A stretch of 64,000 nucleotides of DNA from DAXETY01 sp051155755 (GCA_051155755.1 DAXETY010000010.1:1-64000), one strand, 5' to 3'; positions 51,672 to 61,081 are shown, counted from the first letter of the stretch. Notes: a model not told the origin generated them from the sequence alone. A program made the numbers and translations.

Positions 51672-51741
51672 CCAGACAATTCTACTGTTGCATTCCAAAG
51701 TCTGTACGATCAATGGATAGGCAAAAAAACGCACCGACTGT

Positions 51742-52530
51742 TCAAATAATTTGGTCGGCAATCTCTTCAATCGACCGGTTGGTCACCTCGATGACGCGCA
51801 GGCCCGGAATGGTTCGAAAAATGCGGTGACTGTAAAGCACTTCGGAACGGATGGCACGCATGTCTCCGTACTCCCCCTGTCCGGCATAACGCATGCGTTT
51901 TTGCCGGATAATGGCCAGTTTTTCCGGGGCGATGGTAAAACCGATTTTGCGCGCCTTGACCGTAAACAGTTCCCGGGGCAGAGCAAAATCCGGAATGATC
52001 GGTATGTTGGCCACTTTCAGGTTGTTGTTACAGGAGATGTATAGACTGGTAGGCGTTTTGGAAGTACGCGATACCCCCAGAATCACCAGTTCGGCGTCTG
52101 CCAGGGTTTCAATGTTCTGCCCGTCGTCATGTTTGAGCGTGTAGTCGATGGACTCGGCCAGGCGGTAGGTTTCCTCTCCCAGGCCTTTCAGCAGCCCCGG
52201 TCGAAATACCGGCAGCATGTTCCAGCGGTGTTGCAGTTGTTTGAGCAGGGGACCGAGCAAATCAATGGTGTAGATACTCTTGTGATGCTTGGAGCGTTTT
52301 ATAAAAAGCCGCAGCGCCTCGGAAACGAGCGAATAAATGACAATCGAGTTCGAGGCGACGGATTGGTCCAGCACTTCCTCCAGTTGTTCGACGGTCTGAA
52401 TGTATGGAAAGCGCATGAAATTGGGGTCCACGCGATCGAATTGAACCAGGGCGGCCCGGATGACGCGTTCGGCCGTAATTCCGGTGCCGTCGGAGATGAT
52501 ATACACGTGAACGGTTTGCGTCTGATCCAT
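51742..52530 (-). CDS. PEP synthase / pyruvate phosphate dikinase regulatory protein (DUF299)
   Basis: Encodes 262 residues. The start near 52530 gives the standard beginning Val-His-Val-Tyr-Ile-Ile-Ser-Asp-Gly-Thr-Gly; an upstream Met (52560) is possible. The P-loop-like Gly-Val-Ser-Arg-Thr-Ser-Lys-Thr-Pro-Thr (about residue 150) and Arg-Tyr-Ala are family signatures. This bifunctional kinase/pyrophosphorylase reversibly phosphorylates a Thr in PEP synthase or PPDK, switching gluconeogenic carbon flow. It lies apart from the target gene here. Confidence 0.9.
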   Translation of the reverse strand: MDQTQTVHVYIISDGTGITAERVIRAALVQFDRVDPNFMRFPYIQTVEQLEEVLDQSVASNSIVIYSLVSEALRLFIKRSKHHKSIYTIDLLGPLLKQLQHRWNMLPVFRPGLLKGLGEETYRLAESIDYTLKHDDGQNIETLADAELVILGVSRTSKTPTSLYISCNNNLKVANIPIIPDFALPRELFTVKARKIGFTIAPEKLAIIRQKRMRYAGQGEYGDMRAIRSEVLYSHRIFRTIPGLRVIEVTNRSIEEIADQII

Positions 52531-52774
52531 CGGACGGTTTCCGACCGAAGGTGAGATCATCGGGGATCATGCAATTATTATGGCGCCTGCCGTGATATTG
52601 CCGAACCCGGAACAATTAGGATTTCATTTTATGACTTATCGACAATATTGTAACAAGCCAATGGGGTGAAATCCGTATTTTGCCGTTACCTTGTCAATCC
52701 GGGTCCGAATGCTTTCGAGTCGCGAAAACACAGGGGATGAAAACCATTCGAGCCGAGATCCCGAGGAACAACGC

Positions 52775-52871
52775 ACCCATGCTGTCCGTATTGAGTCAAC
52801 AACCACCCGTGAAGTGGGTGGCTTGAATTTTCGGCCATCGACCGGGTTCTTTCATGACCAACAGCATGGGT
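52775..52871. repeat. Inverted-repeat region with partial dispersed repeat, copy E
   Basis: ACCCATGCTGT (52775-52785) and ACAGCATGGGT (52861-52871) are perfect 11-bp inverted arms. Between them lies CAACAACCACCCGT-GAAG-TGGGTGGCTTGAATTTTCGGCC, the left module of the composite repeat. The flanks 52561-52774 and 52872-53039 have no gene I can support. Confidence 0.55.
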
Positions 52872-53039
52872 AGATTTTCTTCCCCGCCCACGGCGGTTGT
52901 GGACCCACATCAGTTCGAAATTGTTTACAAAATCAATAAGGACTCGTCACGAGGAAGGCAGCAGTTGCGGAGAATGCTGCAGTTTCAGGAGACGGGATCA
53001 TCATCGGGCGACGGACCCCGATTGCGGTCGGCCAACTGC

Positions 53040-53801
53040 TTATTGGTTCCTGTGAAAATTCATGTGGATGACTTTACCGCGGGTCGAAAAGCGATCTGCC
53101 GGGGAACCGTTTTCAAACGGTGAACCTTCAGCGGGCGTATAATGATCGGCAAATATCACGCTCTCGATCCGGCCGTCTCCCAGCGCGGCGACGCGGTCTG
53201 CAATGAAAACGGCTTCTTTCCACTCACGAGTGGCGTAAATCGTCGTCATGTAAAATTCTTTGATGATTCGGGCAATATCGAGAAGCAGTTTCTGCCGGAT
53301 ACGGGTGTCCAGGGTTGACAGCGGCTCGTCCAACAGCAGAATGCGGGGCTGACGCGCCAGCGCTCGTCCCAGTTCCAGGCGCTGCTGCTCAACGACGGTC
53401 AACTGGCCGGGGTATTTATTTTCGACATCGACAAGACCCACTCTTTCCAGCAAATAGGCCACTCGCATTTGCTTGAGCATTTTTTTGCAGCGGCCGGCGG
53501 CAAACTCCAGATGCTGACGCACCGTGAGATGCGGCCAGAGGGATGGCTCCTGGAAAACCATGGCAATCGACCGGGCGTGGGGTTTCATGTGACGACCCGG
53601 AAGACTGGCGATGCTGCCGTCGAGCCAGATCTCACCTTCTACAAGGGGCGCAAGGCCTGCGATCGATCGCAACAGCGATGTTTTGCCACTTTCCGATGCG
53701 CCCAGCAGTGCCATGCACTCACCGGGATAAACGTGCAGATCCGTCTTTTGCAGAACCCGTCTGTTTCCATATCCAATCGCGAGATTTTTTATCTTGACCA
53801 T
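53040..53801 (-). CDS. ABC transporter ATP-binding protein with degenerate signature and H-loop
   Basis: Encodes 253 residues; GGGAGA precedes the ATG at 53801. Walker A Gly34-Ala-Ser-Glu-Ser-Gly-Lys-Thr41, the Q-loop Phe-Gln-Glu-Pro and Walker B/D-loop Leu-Leu-Leu-Asp-Glu-Pro-Leu-Ser-Thr-Leu-Asp are intact. The signature is Leu134-Thr-Val-Val-Glu138 instead of Leu-Ser-Gly-Gly-Gln/Glu, and the switch His is Arg192 (Tyr-Ala-Thr-Arg-Glu). It resembles FbpC/ThiQ-type importers and overlaps the permease gene by 13 bp. As a homodimer both ATP sites would be affected, so it may be non-hydrolytic, modified or decaying. Confidence 0.82.
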   Translation of the reverse strand: MVKIKNLAIGYGNRRVLQKTDLHVYPGECMALLGASESGKTSLLRSIAGLAPLVEGEIWLDGSIASLPGRHMKPHARSIAMVFQEPSLWPHLTVRQHLEFAAGRCKKMLKQMRVAYLLERVGLVDVENKYPGQLTVVEQQRLELGRALARQPRILLLDEPLSTLDTRIRQKLLLDIARIIKEFYMTTIYATREWKEAVFIADRVAALGDGRIESVIFADHYTPAEGSPFENGSPADRFSTRGKVIHMNFHRNQ

Positions 53802-55291
53802 TTCGGATGTCTCCCGGAAATTCCGATCGATACCATCGATGCCTGCACGAACCGAAACAGACGCATGCGGTTCAAGCGCCGAAGCCGTTTCTTCCCGCCG
53901 CTGAATCCTGCGGCCAGTACCAGCACAAGCAGATTTACGCCAAAAAGGGCAACCAATGCCATGGGCTCGGTTGCCGTGATCGCTGGAACCATACCGGGTT
54001 CCACCAACGGTGGCGCGGCACCGGGCGGCGCCGGTGTTCCGGTGACCACACCCAGGGACCTGCTCAAGACAAATGCAACTGCAGCGGACATGACCAGCCT
54101 TTGGGCGGATAACGGCATCAGGATCCGGCGATATCGATCCCAGGGCGAAGCCTGGTACAACAAAGCAGCCTGCCGCATCGGGGCTGAAATGAAAAATACC
54201 GCGCCGTTCGTATAACCCACGCAAACGGCCAGAAATTGGGCCGCACTGCAAATCGTTGCCACCCAGAGTCCGACGTAAATGCCCTGGCTGAGTGTCAGAT
54301 CGAGCGACGGGGAAAGGCCGGTGATTCCGACAGCCGGCAGGAGAAGAAACAGCCATCCTTTCAGCGTCCACCGGAGTTGGACCTGTCTCCGGAAGTTTTC
54401 CGAACCCCCCTCGGCCGAAACCGGCAACAACATCGCCGCCATGAAAGCGGCAAGGCCGCCCAGGACGACATGTGATCGGACGATCTTTTCAGCGGGCAAA
54501 ACGCCCGGGTTGAAAACGGAAGGGAAAGCCGACAGCAGCAGCGGCAACAGGATCGTCGCCGCCAGCAAAATCATCATGGCGGTCAATGCCGCAATGCAGG
54601 TTTTGCTGCAGGTTTCTCCGGTGACGTAGGACCTTCCATTTGCCCCTTCGCATTCGGCTTGCATTCGATGGATCTCTCGTGTCAGCCGACCGGAAACAAG
54701 GACGGCAGCAAAGAAAAACGGCATCAGTTGCACCGCAGCCGGCAGTATCTCCCGGGATGCGCCACTGCCCGGTGTCCATACGGTCGATAGGGTATGCAGC
54801 CGGTACACAGCGGGAATCATATAATCGAATAGACAGAAAACAAACACGAGGCCCGCCCCCGTCAACGCGAAGGGAACCACCAGGGGAAGCTTGATGCGGC
54901 AAAACACCGGAATGGATGAACGGTAGATGATGGCTGCCTCCGTTACCCTGCGGTCCACATGGATCAACCGCCAGAGGGTCGGCAATGCCACCAGCGGAAA
55001 ATACGCGATGGCCTGTTCGGCTGCCGCCGCAAGCAAATATTCATTGAACATCAGGGTTGGTTCGAGAAGGTGAAGGGCCTCATCACGGGTGGCCGGGTCG
55101 ATCAGCTGCGGCACGAAACGCCATATGAAACCGTGGGCGGGCAAGCAAAGCGGCAACAACAGCATCCACAGCCAGAACCGCTTTCCCGGGACATCCGGGC
55201 GGGATGCCAGAAGCGCGAAAGGAAGGCCGATTGCCGAGGCAAGAATGGTTGCGATCAAGGCCAGCTGCAAACTGCTAACAAGGCTGCTCAT
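53789..55291 (-). CDS. ABC transporter permease, fused double FbpB-like type
   Basis: Encodes 500 residues with about 12 transmembrane helices in two halves. EAA-like coupling loops occur at Thr-Glu-Ala-Ala-Ile-Ile-Tyr-Arg-Ser-Ser (about 140) and Met-Arg-Gln-Ala-Ala-Leu-Leu-Tyr-Gln-Ala-Ser (about 370), each followed by a Leu-Pro or Met-Pro turn. Two-in-one permeases of this shape import ferric iron, thiamine or anions. No substrate-binding protein gene is adjacent in the window. The frame is intact and ends 13 bp inside the ATPase gene. Confidence 0.82.
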   Translation of the reverse strand: MSSLVSSLQLALIATILASAIGLPFALLASRPDVPGKRFWLWMLLLPLCLPAHGFIWRFVPQLIDPATRDEALHLLEPTLMFNEYLLAAAAEQAIAYFPLVALPTLWRLIHVDRRVTEAAIIYRSSIPVFCRIKLPLVVPFALTGAGLVFVFCLFDYMIPAVYRLHTLSTVWTPGSGASREILPAAVQLMPFFFAAVLVSGRLTREIHRMQAECEGANGRSYVTGETCSKTCIAALTAMMILLAATILLPLLLSAFPSVFNPGVLPAEKIVRSHVVLGGLAAFMAAMLLPVSAEGGSENFRRQVQLRWTLKGWLFLLLPAVGITGLSPSLDLTLSQGIYVGLWVATICSAAQFLAVCVGYTNGAVFFISAPMRQAALLYQASPWDRYRRILMPLSAQRLVMSAAVAFVLSRSLGVVTGTPAPPGAAPPLVEPGMVPAITATEPMALVALFGVNLLVLVLAAGFSGGKKRLRRLNRMRLFRFVQASMVSIGISGRHPKWSR

Positions 55292-55385
55292 CGCTTGCGA
55301 TCGTTTCCTATCTTCGGGCTTGCGGGCACAACCCCTGATTCAGCCGAATTCGGGTCATGTCGTTACCCAATTTCCGGAGAGCAAA

Positions 55386-55492
55386 ACGTTTGCAGTCGCC
55401 GGAATGACACACACGGTTATGACGAAAACTCCGGCTGCATTATCCAACGATTCCCAAGGAATTCCATAGCAAGGTCCGGCGACTGCAAACGT
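55386..55492. repeat. 107-bp element with 18-bp perfect inverted ends
   Basis: ACGTTTGCAGTCGCCGGA (55386-55403) and TCCGGCGACTGCAAACGT (55475-55492) are exact inverted repeats around a 71-bp core. It lies about 95 bp upstream of the ABC permease start. No similar sequence was noticed elsewhere in the window. It could be a MITE, a recombination site or a long RNA hairpin. Confidence 0.65.
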
Positions 55493-55784
55493 GATGTTAT
55501 AAAATCAAAAACCGGGATTCCTTTCAATCGGAAGAATTTCGTATTTTGTTCTGGTACTTTTGTACTAGACGACATGCATTTACCATACGTTGCGCTTCAT
55601 CTGACATGCGCATAATCGGGTAAGCCGGATCGCAGAAGAATATGGATGACAACGACGAGGAATCGATTGGCGGCAACCCTGTCAAGGTAACTTCTTTGCC
55701 CTAAAAATAAAATATTATCAAAGGATTAATTAAAATCTAACATCATTTTTACGCTTGCCAAAACTCGTTTCGGCAGGTAAACTT

Positions 55785-55938
55785 TGATGAAGTCGTAAAA
55801 AGTCCAAATATACTCAAATCCGTCATTCCCGCGAAAGCGGGAATCTCGAAATTATAGTTATTGCTGCATGTTAAACTCGAGACCCCCGCCTGCGCGGGGA
55901 TGGCACACTGTGAAGACGGACTTGTTACGAACTCATCA
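55785..55938. mobile_element. 154-bp MITE-like element, copy 2
   Basis: Ends TGATGAAGTCGTAAAAAGTCC and GGACTTGTTACGAACTCATCA are imperfect inverted repeats. The interior has CATTCCCGCGAAAGCGGGAATC, AATTATAGTTATTGCTGCATG and CGCCTGCGCGGGGATGGCACACTGTGAAGAC, parallel to copy 1 at 36839. The surrounding gap 55292-56081, about 790 bp, has no gene I can support; an AT-rich patch lies at 55700-55745. Confidence 0.8.
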
Positions 55939-56081
55939 ACTTTGATATGTTCCGAAATTGAGCGGTTGTCGGGGTTGCCGCCCTGGTGCAACATATTGCA
56001 TACTGCACGGGGGCGAACCAATCCTGGGAAGAGACCCCTCAACTCGATCTTCCGATTGCGAACAAAGGGTTCCAAAACGGT

Positions 56082-57305
56082 ATGCCGGTATACGAGTACA
56101 ACGCGCTGGATCAGCGCGGTAAAAATATCAGCGGCATCATCAACGCCGACAGCGCGGTCGCTGCGCGCCAGAAGCTGAGGTCATCCAGCAATTTTCCGGT
56201 CTCCATCAAGGAGGTTTCCGAAGATGCAACCTCCCGCAGGGCCGGCCGGGGCATCCGCATGCCCTTTGCGCGCGTGCGGGAGCGGGATGTAACCATGATG
56301 ACACGCCAGCTGGCGACACTGGTCGGTTCCGGCTTTCCGCTGGTCTCGGCCCTGGACGCATTGATCCCGCAGATCCGTTCCATCGCCTTTAACAAGGTAA
56401 TGGCCCGGATCAAGAACTCGATCCTGGAGGGCAACAGCTTTGCCGGCGCCCTGACACTGTATCCGGAGGTGTTTACACCGCTGTATAAAAACATGGTCCG
56501 CGCCGGTGAAAGTTCAGGGACCCTGGAAATCGTTCTGGCCCAGCTGGCCGAAATCATGGAAAAGCAGCAGGAGCTGAAAAACCGCATCCGGTCCGCCCTG
56601 GCCTACCCGATTTTAATGACCGTCCTGGGCTCGGCGGTACTGGTCCTGCTGCTCATCTACATCGTGCCGACCATCACCGGCATGTTCGAAGACATGAACC
56701 AGGTGCTGCCGGCTCCGACGCGGTTTTTAATCGGCCTCAGCGACTTGCTGAAAGCATACTGGTGGATCATTGTCGTGGCGATTGTCGCCGGCTATGTGGC
56801 GATCCAGCAGTTCAAAAAGACAACCCGGGGCCGCCATCTGATTGACAAGCTGATGCTGACCTTTCCTGTCAGCGGTGAGTTGATCCGGAAGCTGACAGTC
56901 GCCCGGTTTTCGCGTACGCTGGGATCGTTGCTGGCCAACGGTGTTCCCATGCTTTCGGCCCTGGACATTGCCAAGAATATTGCCGGCAACGTGGTGATAT
57001 CGCATTCGGTGAACATCGCCGCCAGAGAAGTCGGACAGGGGCAGGGGCTGGCCAATGCGTTGTCGGCAACCCGCGTATTTCCGGACCTCACCATCCAGAT
57101 GATTCAGGTTGGCGAGCAGAGTGCGGAGTTGGAGGCAATGCTCGCGAAGATGGCGGACGTGTTTGAAAACGAGGCCGAATCGAGTATAATGAGTCTCACT
57201 TCGCTGCTCGCCCCGGTATTGATTCTGATCATGGGTGTAATTGTCGGCTTCATCGTGCTTTCGATCTGCTTGCCGATATTCGAAATGAGCCAATTGATCC
57301 GGTAG
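56082..57305 (+). CDS. gspF: Type II secretion inner membrane protein GspF
   Basis: Encodes 407 residues from the Met before Pro-Val-Tyr-Glu-Tyr-Asn-Ala, the family-typical start. Two GspF domains (about 70-190 and 270-390) and three membrane helices; Gly-Glu-x-Ser-Gly-Thr-Leu is visible in the first and Gly-Glu-Gln-Ser-Ala-Glu-Leu in the second. GspF is the inner-membrane platform around which the pseudopilus is assembled. It opens the T2SS cluster; gspE is not upstream. Confidence 0.95.
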   Translation: MPVYEYNALDQRGKNISGIINADSAVAARQKLRSSSNFPVSIKEVSEDATSRRAGRGIRMPFARVRERDVTMMTRQLATLVGSGFPLVSALDALIPQIRSIAFNKVMARIKNSILEGNSFAGALTLYPEVFTPLYKNMVRAGESSGTLEIVLAQLAEIMEKQQELKNRIRSALAYPILMTVLGSAVLVLLLIYIVPTITGMFEDMNQVLPAPTRFLIGLSDLLKAYWWIIVVAIVAGYVAIQQFKKTTRGRHLIDKLMLTFPVSGELIRKLTVARFSRTLGSLLANGVPMLSALDIAKNIAGNVVISHSVNIAAREVGQGQGLANALSATRVFPDLTIQMIQVGEQSAELEAMLAKMADVFENEAESSIMSLTSLLAPVLILIMGVIVGFIVLSICLPIFEMSQLIR

Positions 57306-57492
57306 TTTCCATGCGTTGACGGCCGAAAGGGGCAAGCGCATGGCAGCGCTCGGTGCATCCTTCATGTTCGCGTTGGCACGGTGACGCGGCCGGTACTTGT
57401 CCCGCTCCTGCAAACGTTGAATGTGGAACACCGAATGTGATATTCAACAATTTAAAACGCTCAGTTTAGGTATAACCACTTTCGGAGGGATA

Positions 57493-57939
57493 ATGGTTCC
57501 ATACCGTTCAGACAACCGGGGCTTTTCACTGATCGAGTTGATGGTGGTGATCGTCATACTCGGCATCCTGGCCGCATTCATCGGTCCCAAGCTCATGGGG
57601 CGCACCGAACAGGCCAAAGCGGTTCAGACCCGGGTTCAAATCGAAAGCCTCGAGACGGCGCTGAAGCTCTACAAACTCGACAATGGATTCTATCCGAGTA
57701 CCGAACAGGGGCTGCAGGCGCTGGTGGAAAAACCCGAAACCGGCAATGTCCCCAGAAATTGGCGGGCAGAGGGTTACCTGGAAAAAGGCCAGGTGCCCAC
57801 AGATGCCTGGAAAAACGATTTTATTTATCTGGCGCCGGGAACCCACGGTGATTACGACATTACCTCCTACGGCGCCGACGGCGTCCCGGGCGGTGAAGGC
57901 GACAACAAAGATATCAACAACTGGGAGCTCGATTCTTAA
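57493..57939 (+). CDS. gspG: Major pseudopilin GspG
   Basis: Encodes 148 residues; GGAGGG precedes the ATG. Prepilin peptidase site Arg-Gly|Phe-Ser-Leu-Ile-Glu with the canonical Glu5, then a hydrophobic helix. The C-terminal calcium-binding loop (Asp-Gly-Val-Pro-Gly-Gly-Glu-Gly-Asp-Asn-Lys-Asp) is typical of GspG. It forms the bulk of the T2SS pseudopilus. A GTTGAAT/ATTCAAC dyad lies in the leader near 57416-57450. Confidence 0.96.
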   Translation: MVPYRSDNRGFSLIELMVVIVILGILAAFIGPKLMGRTEQAKAVQTRVQIESLETALKLYKLDNGFYPSTEQGLQALVEKPETGNVPRNWRAEGYLEKGQVPTDAWKNDFIYLAPGTHGDYDITSYGADGVPGGEGDNKDINNWELDS

Positions 57940-58176
57940 TTATCCGGTCTTCATATTTTCTTTGAAAGCGTCCGGGGAAGCGGAGCCAAACGATCGGAAC
58001 CGGCAACCAGCATCTTGCGCCGGGTGGCGGCTTGGATCCGGCCGAAATATTCATCCGGGGTGGCTGCTGCGGGCCGAATTCGTAAATCCACCCGGCTCGT
58101 TATACCGGTTTGCATGGCCGCAAGCCCCCACTGCCGGCAGGGCGAAACACATCGTCCCGCCGATACCTGAAACCCC

Positions 58177-58794
58177 ATGACAGCGAATCTCTTCGATCAC
58201 CCAGCCCAGCCGTACCGATTTTCCAATAAATCCCCAATGGGCTGCAACTGCCGGGATTGGGCTTACGCAGACCTTCGGCCGGTAACTTACCGCCACCGGT
58301 CGACCGCCGGATTCACGCTGATTGAAATCACCGTGGTGGTGTTTCTGATCGGCATCCTGCTACTGGTCGCCATGCCGCGCCTGCCGGAAGCGCCGCTGAC
58401 CGATCATACGCGCAAAGCCTCCCGCTGGCTGGTTTATACTGTCAAAGAACTGAAGCAACGCTCGGTCCGCGAACAAAAAACCTACAGTCTGCAGCTGGAC
58501 ATGGACGCCAATCGGTTCTGGATCATCCGTGAAGACATGTCGGAAGAAGAGAAATTGGCCGCCGAAGAAGAAGCCTATCGCCCCGGCGACAATGTGCGCA
58601 TCACCGATGTCGAATTTCCGCAGCGGGATCAGGTGACCGTCGGCAGGTCCGAAATCCGTTTCTACCCGAGAGGTTATTCGGATCGGGCCATCATTCATAT
58701 CGACGACGGCAAGCAGCGCTATTCGTTTCGTGTCGAACCGTTTTTGTCCAGCGTAAAGATCTATGAAACCTATGTCGGGTATAAAAAGGGATAG
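58177..58794 (+). CDS. gspH: Minor pseudopilin GspH
   Basis: Encodes 205 residues from the first ATG; a later Met at 58237 is possible because the leader before the cleavage site is unusually long (about 45 residues). Peptidase site Ala-Gly|Phe-Thr-Leu-Ile-Glu and a hydrophobic helix follow. GspH is a minor pseudopilin near the pseudopilus tip. It is separated from gspG by 237 bp with no gene and overlaps gspI by about 32 bp. Confidence 0.88.
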   Translation: MTANLFDHPAQPYRFSNKSPMGCNCRDWAYADLRPVTYRHRSTAGFTLIEITVVVFLIGILLLVAMPRLPEAPLTDHTRKASRWLVYTVKELKQRSVREQKTYSLQLDMDANRFWIIREDMSEEEKLAAEEEAYRPGDNVRITDVEFPQRDQVTVGRSEIRFYPRGYSDRAIIHIDDGKQRYSFRVEPFLSSVKIYETYVGYKKG

Positions 58795-59218
58795 GGGCAA
58801 CGCGATCACGGATGCCGGTTCTTCCGGAACCTGCGCCGGCTTTACCCTCCTGGAGATGATGGTGGCCGTGGCGGTCATCTCCATTGTTTTGCTGGCCGTG
58901 TATCGTCTGCACTCTCAGACCCTGCTGATGAACCAATCGGCTCAGTTTTACAGTCTGGCACCGCTGCTGGCCCAGGAAAAACTGGCCGAGCTGGCGATCG
59001 CCGAAGACATCGATCTGCTGGAACAAAAAGGGGCTTTCGGCGAAAACTACCCCGGCTATGGCTGGGAGTTCAGCACCGAGGTGGTCACCCCCGGATCCCT
59101 GAAACACACCGCAGACCGTTTTCGGCGCATCGACCTGAAGCTGACCTTTAACCAGGATGAACTATCTTACGACGTCCGCACCTACCGGCTTCAGCAGCCG
59201 GAAGACGATGGGCGTTAG
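58763..59218 (+). CDS. gspI: Minor pseudopilin GspI
   Basis: Encodes 151 residues. Peptidase site Ala-Gly|Phe-Thr-Leu-Leu-Glu at about residue 26. The C-terminal domain is short, as in GspI, which nucleates the pseudopilus tip with GspJ and GspK. Overlaps gspH at the start and gspJ at the end. Confidence 0.92.
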   Translation: MKPMSGIKRDRGNAITDAGSSGTCAGFTLLEMMVAVAVISIVLLAVYRLHSQTLLMNQSAQFYSLAPLLAQEKLAELAIAEDIDLLEQKGAFGENYPGYGWEFSTEVVTPGSLKHTADRFRRIDLKLTFNQDELSYDVRTYRLQQPEDDGR

Positions 59219-59954
59219 GCAGCCGGGCACAGGCGCTATGAATACGGGCTTGAATCGACATCTCCGCACCAATCGCCGGCCGCCGCTCGGTTTTACGCTG
59301 CTGGAAATCCTGGTTGCCATGTTCATTTTCGGCATCGTGGTGACGACCGTTTTCGGTTCTTTTCACGGTGTCTTCGGCAATGTCGAACAGCTCGAAGACA
59401 GCATGAACGCCTTCAGTATGGCACGGGACAGCTTCGACCGGATCACCGCCGACCTGCGAGCGATCCATGTGACCCCGGCCGTCGCGTTCTCTCCGCCGGC
59501 AGAGGCCGACGACCAGGACCTCTTTCGACTCACCGGCGAGGCCGACACCGGTGTGGACGGCGACTTCAGCCGCCTGCGCTTCACCTCGCGCGCACATCTG
59601 CCGATCGGCGACGATCGCCGCAACGGCATCGCCGAGGTGATCTATTACGTCACGCAAGAAACGGACGGCACCCGGGTGCTGCGCCGATCCGACCGCCTGG
59701 AGCTTTCCGAAACGGAAGCGCCGAGCGGGGACGATCCGATTCTGAGTGAACAGGTCCGTGTGTTTCGGATCGGTCTTTACGACGCCGAAGGCGAGGTGCT
59801 CGAACGCTGGAATTCGGATTCGGAAGAATATGATTACGCCACGCCGCGGGCGATTCGCGTGGAACTGGAAATCGGCGACGACAGCTACGCCCGGGGGTTC
59901 GATACCGTGATATGGCTGCCGCAATACCGGGAGAAGGTAGAGGCCAACCGCTAA
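59208..59954 (+). CDS. gspJ: Minor pseudopilin GspJ
   Basis: Encodes 248 residues from the ATG inside the end of gspI; Met at 59238 or upstream 59157 are alternatives. Peptidase site Leu-Gly|Phe-Thr-Leu-Leu-Glu, then a hydrophobic helix and a large beta-rich domain. Forms the tip complex with GspI and GspK. Confidence 0.9.
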   Translation: MGVRQPGTGAMNTGLNRHLRTNRRPPLGFTLLEILVAMFIFGIVVTTVFGSFHGVFGNVEQLEDSMNAFSMARDSFDRITADLRAIHVTPAVAFSPPAEADDQDLFRLTGEADTGVDGDFSRLRFTSRAHLPIGDDRRNGIAEVIYYVTQETDGTRVLRRSDRLELSETEAPSGDDPILSEQVRVFRIGLYDAEGEVLERWNSDSEEYDYATPRAIRVELEIGDDSYARGFDTVIWLPQYREKVEANR

Positions 59955-60001
59955 CATTTGTAACGGATCGTTGATTGCGTCGTTTGAACCTGCATACCGA
60001 C

Positions 60002-61081
60002 ATGAAACCGCTGATGCCGCTGAAAAACCGGCGCGGGATGGCGCTGTTGATCACACTGACGGTGATCTCGCTGCTGATGATCACCACGGTGGAGCTCAAC
60101 CGCAGAACCCGCAGTGACGTCCAATCCACGGCCATTGCCCGGGATCGCTATATGATATCGGAGATGCTGACATCCGGGGTTCACCTGGCATTGGCGCTGC
60201 TGGCCGAAGACCGCAGAGACAGCGAGGCGGATTCACTCCAGGAGGACTGGGCCGATCCCGATAAAATCCAATCGCTGCTGCAGTCGATTCCCTTCGATCA
60301 AGGCGAGATCGCCCTGCAGATCAGCGACGAACGCAGCCGCGTGCAGGTAAACGCACTTGTTAAATTCCCGGAAGGTCGCGAGTTCAATGAAAACCAGCGC
60401 CGGCTCTGGGAGCGCATATTGCGGGTTGCCATGCTGGCCCATGAGCAGACCGAAGAAACCGATTCGGTCAGCACCATCGTCAACTCCTTGAAAGACTGGA
60501 TGGATTCGGGGGACGACGACGCCATTACCGGGCTGACGGGCGCCGAATCGGATTTTTACCAGGATCTGTCACCGCCCTACGGCTGCCGTAACGGAATGTT
60601 TACCCACCCGGCCGAAATCCTTCAGGTCCAGGGAATGACACCGGAGCTGTTTTACGGCGACAAAGAGATCCCCGGTCTGATAGACTATCTGACGGTGATG
60701 GGAATGACCGACGACGGCGGCGGACGTTTTACCTTCGACGGAAGGATCAACATCAATACCGCGCCGCTTCCCGTATTAATGGCGCTGCTGCCGGAGGAAA
60801 ATCAGGACCTGGCGGTGGCCATCGATGAATACCGGCAGGAAAAGGACGGGGAGAACTACGTGCACGATCTGACCAGCCCGACCTGGTATCGCAACGTGCC
60901 CGGTGCCGGCGATATTACCATCGACGCGGATCTGATCACCACGCGCAGTGATTTTTTCCGCATTGACGTGCAGGCCAAACGCAACGGGATCGAGAACGCC
61001 GCAACGGTCTTCATACAGCGGGAGCCCATCGGAGAATCCGATCAAATTCGCTGCCGTATCTTGAGCTGGGAACAGGATTGA
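60002..61081 (+). CDS. gspK: Minor pseudopilin GspK
   Basis: Encodes 359 residues. The N-terminus Arg-Arg-Gly|Met-Ala-Leu-Leu-Ile lacks Glu5, the known peculiarity of GspK, which caps the pseudopilus tip. An alpha-domain insertion with Asp/Glu-rich segments (about 130-250) is present. Starts 47 bp after gspJ. Confidence 0.92.
   Translation: MKPLMPLKNRRGMALLITLTVISLLMITTVELNRRTRSDVQSTAIARDRYMISEMLTSGVHLALALLAEDRRDSEADSLQEDWADPDKIQSLLQSIPFDQGEIALQISDERSRVQVNALVKFPEGREFNENQRRLWERILRVAMLAHEQTEETDSVSTIVNSLKDWMDSGDDDAITGLTGAESDFYQDLSPPYGCRNGMFTHPAEILQVQGMTPELFYGDKEIPGLIDYLTVMGMTDDGGGRFTFDGRININTAPLPVLMALLPEENQDLAVAIDEYRQEKDGENYVHDLTSPTWYRNVPGAGDITIDADLITTRSDFFRIDVQAKRNGIENAATVFIQREPIGESDQIRCRILSWEQD

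Noticed and set aside
52854..53123. Small + strand gene overlapping the end of the ABC ATPase gene
   Set aside because: Its second half is antisense to the ATPase and the translation shows no features.
57951..58178. Small minus-strand gene between gspG and gspH
   Set aside because: No ribosome site, no recognisable domain and antisense to a secretion operon.
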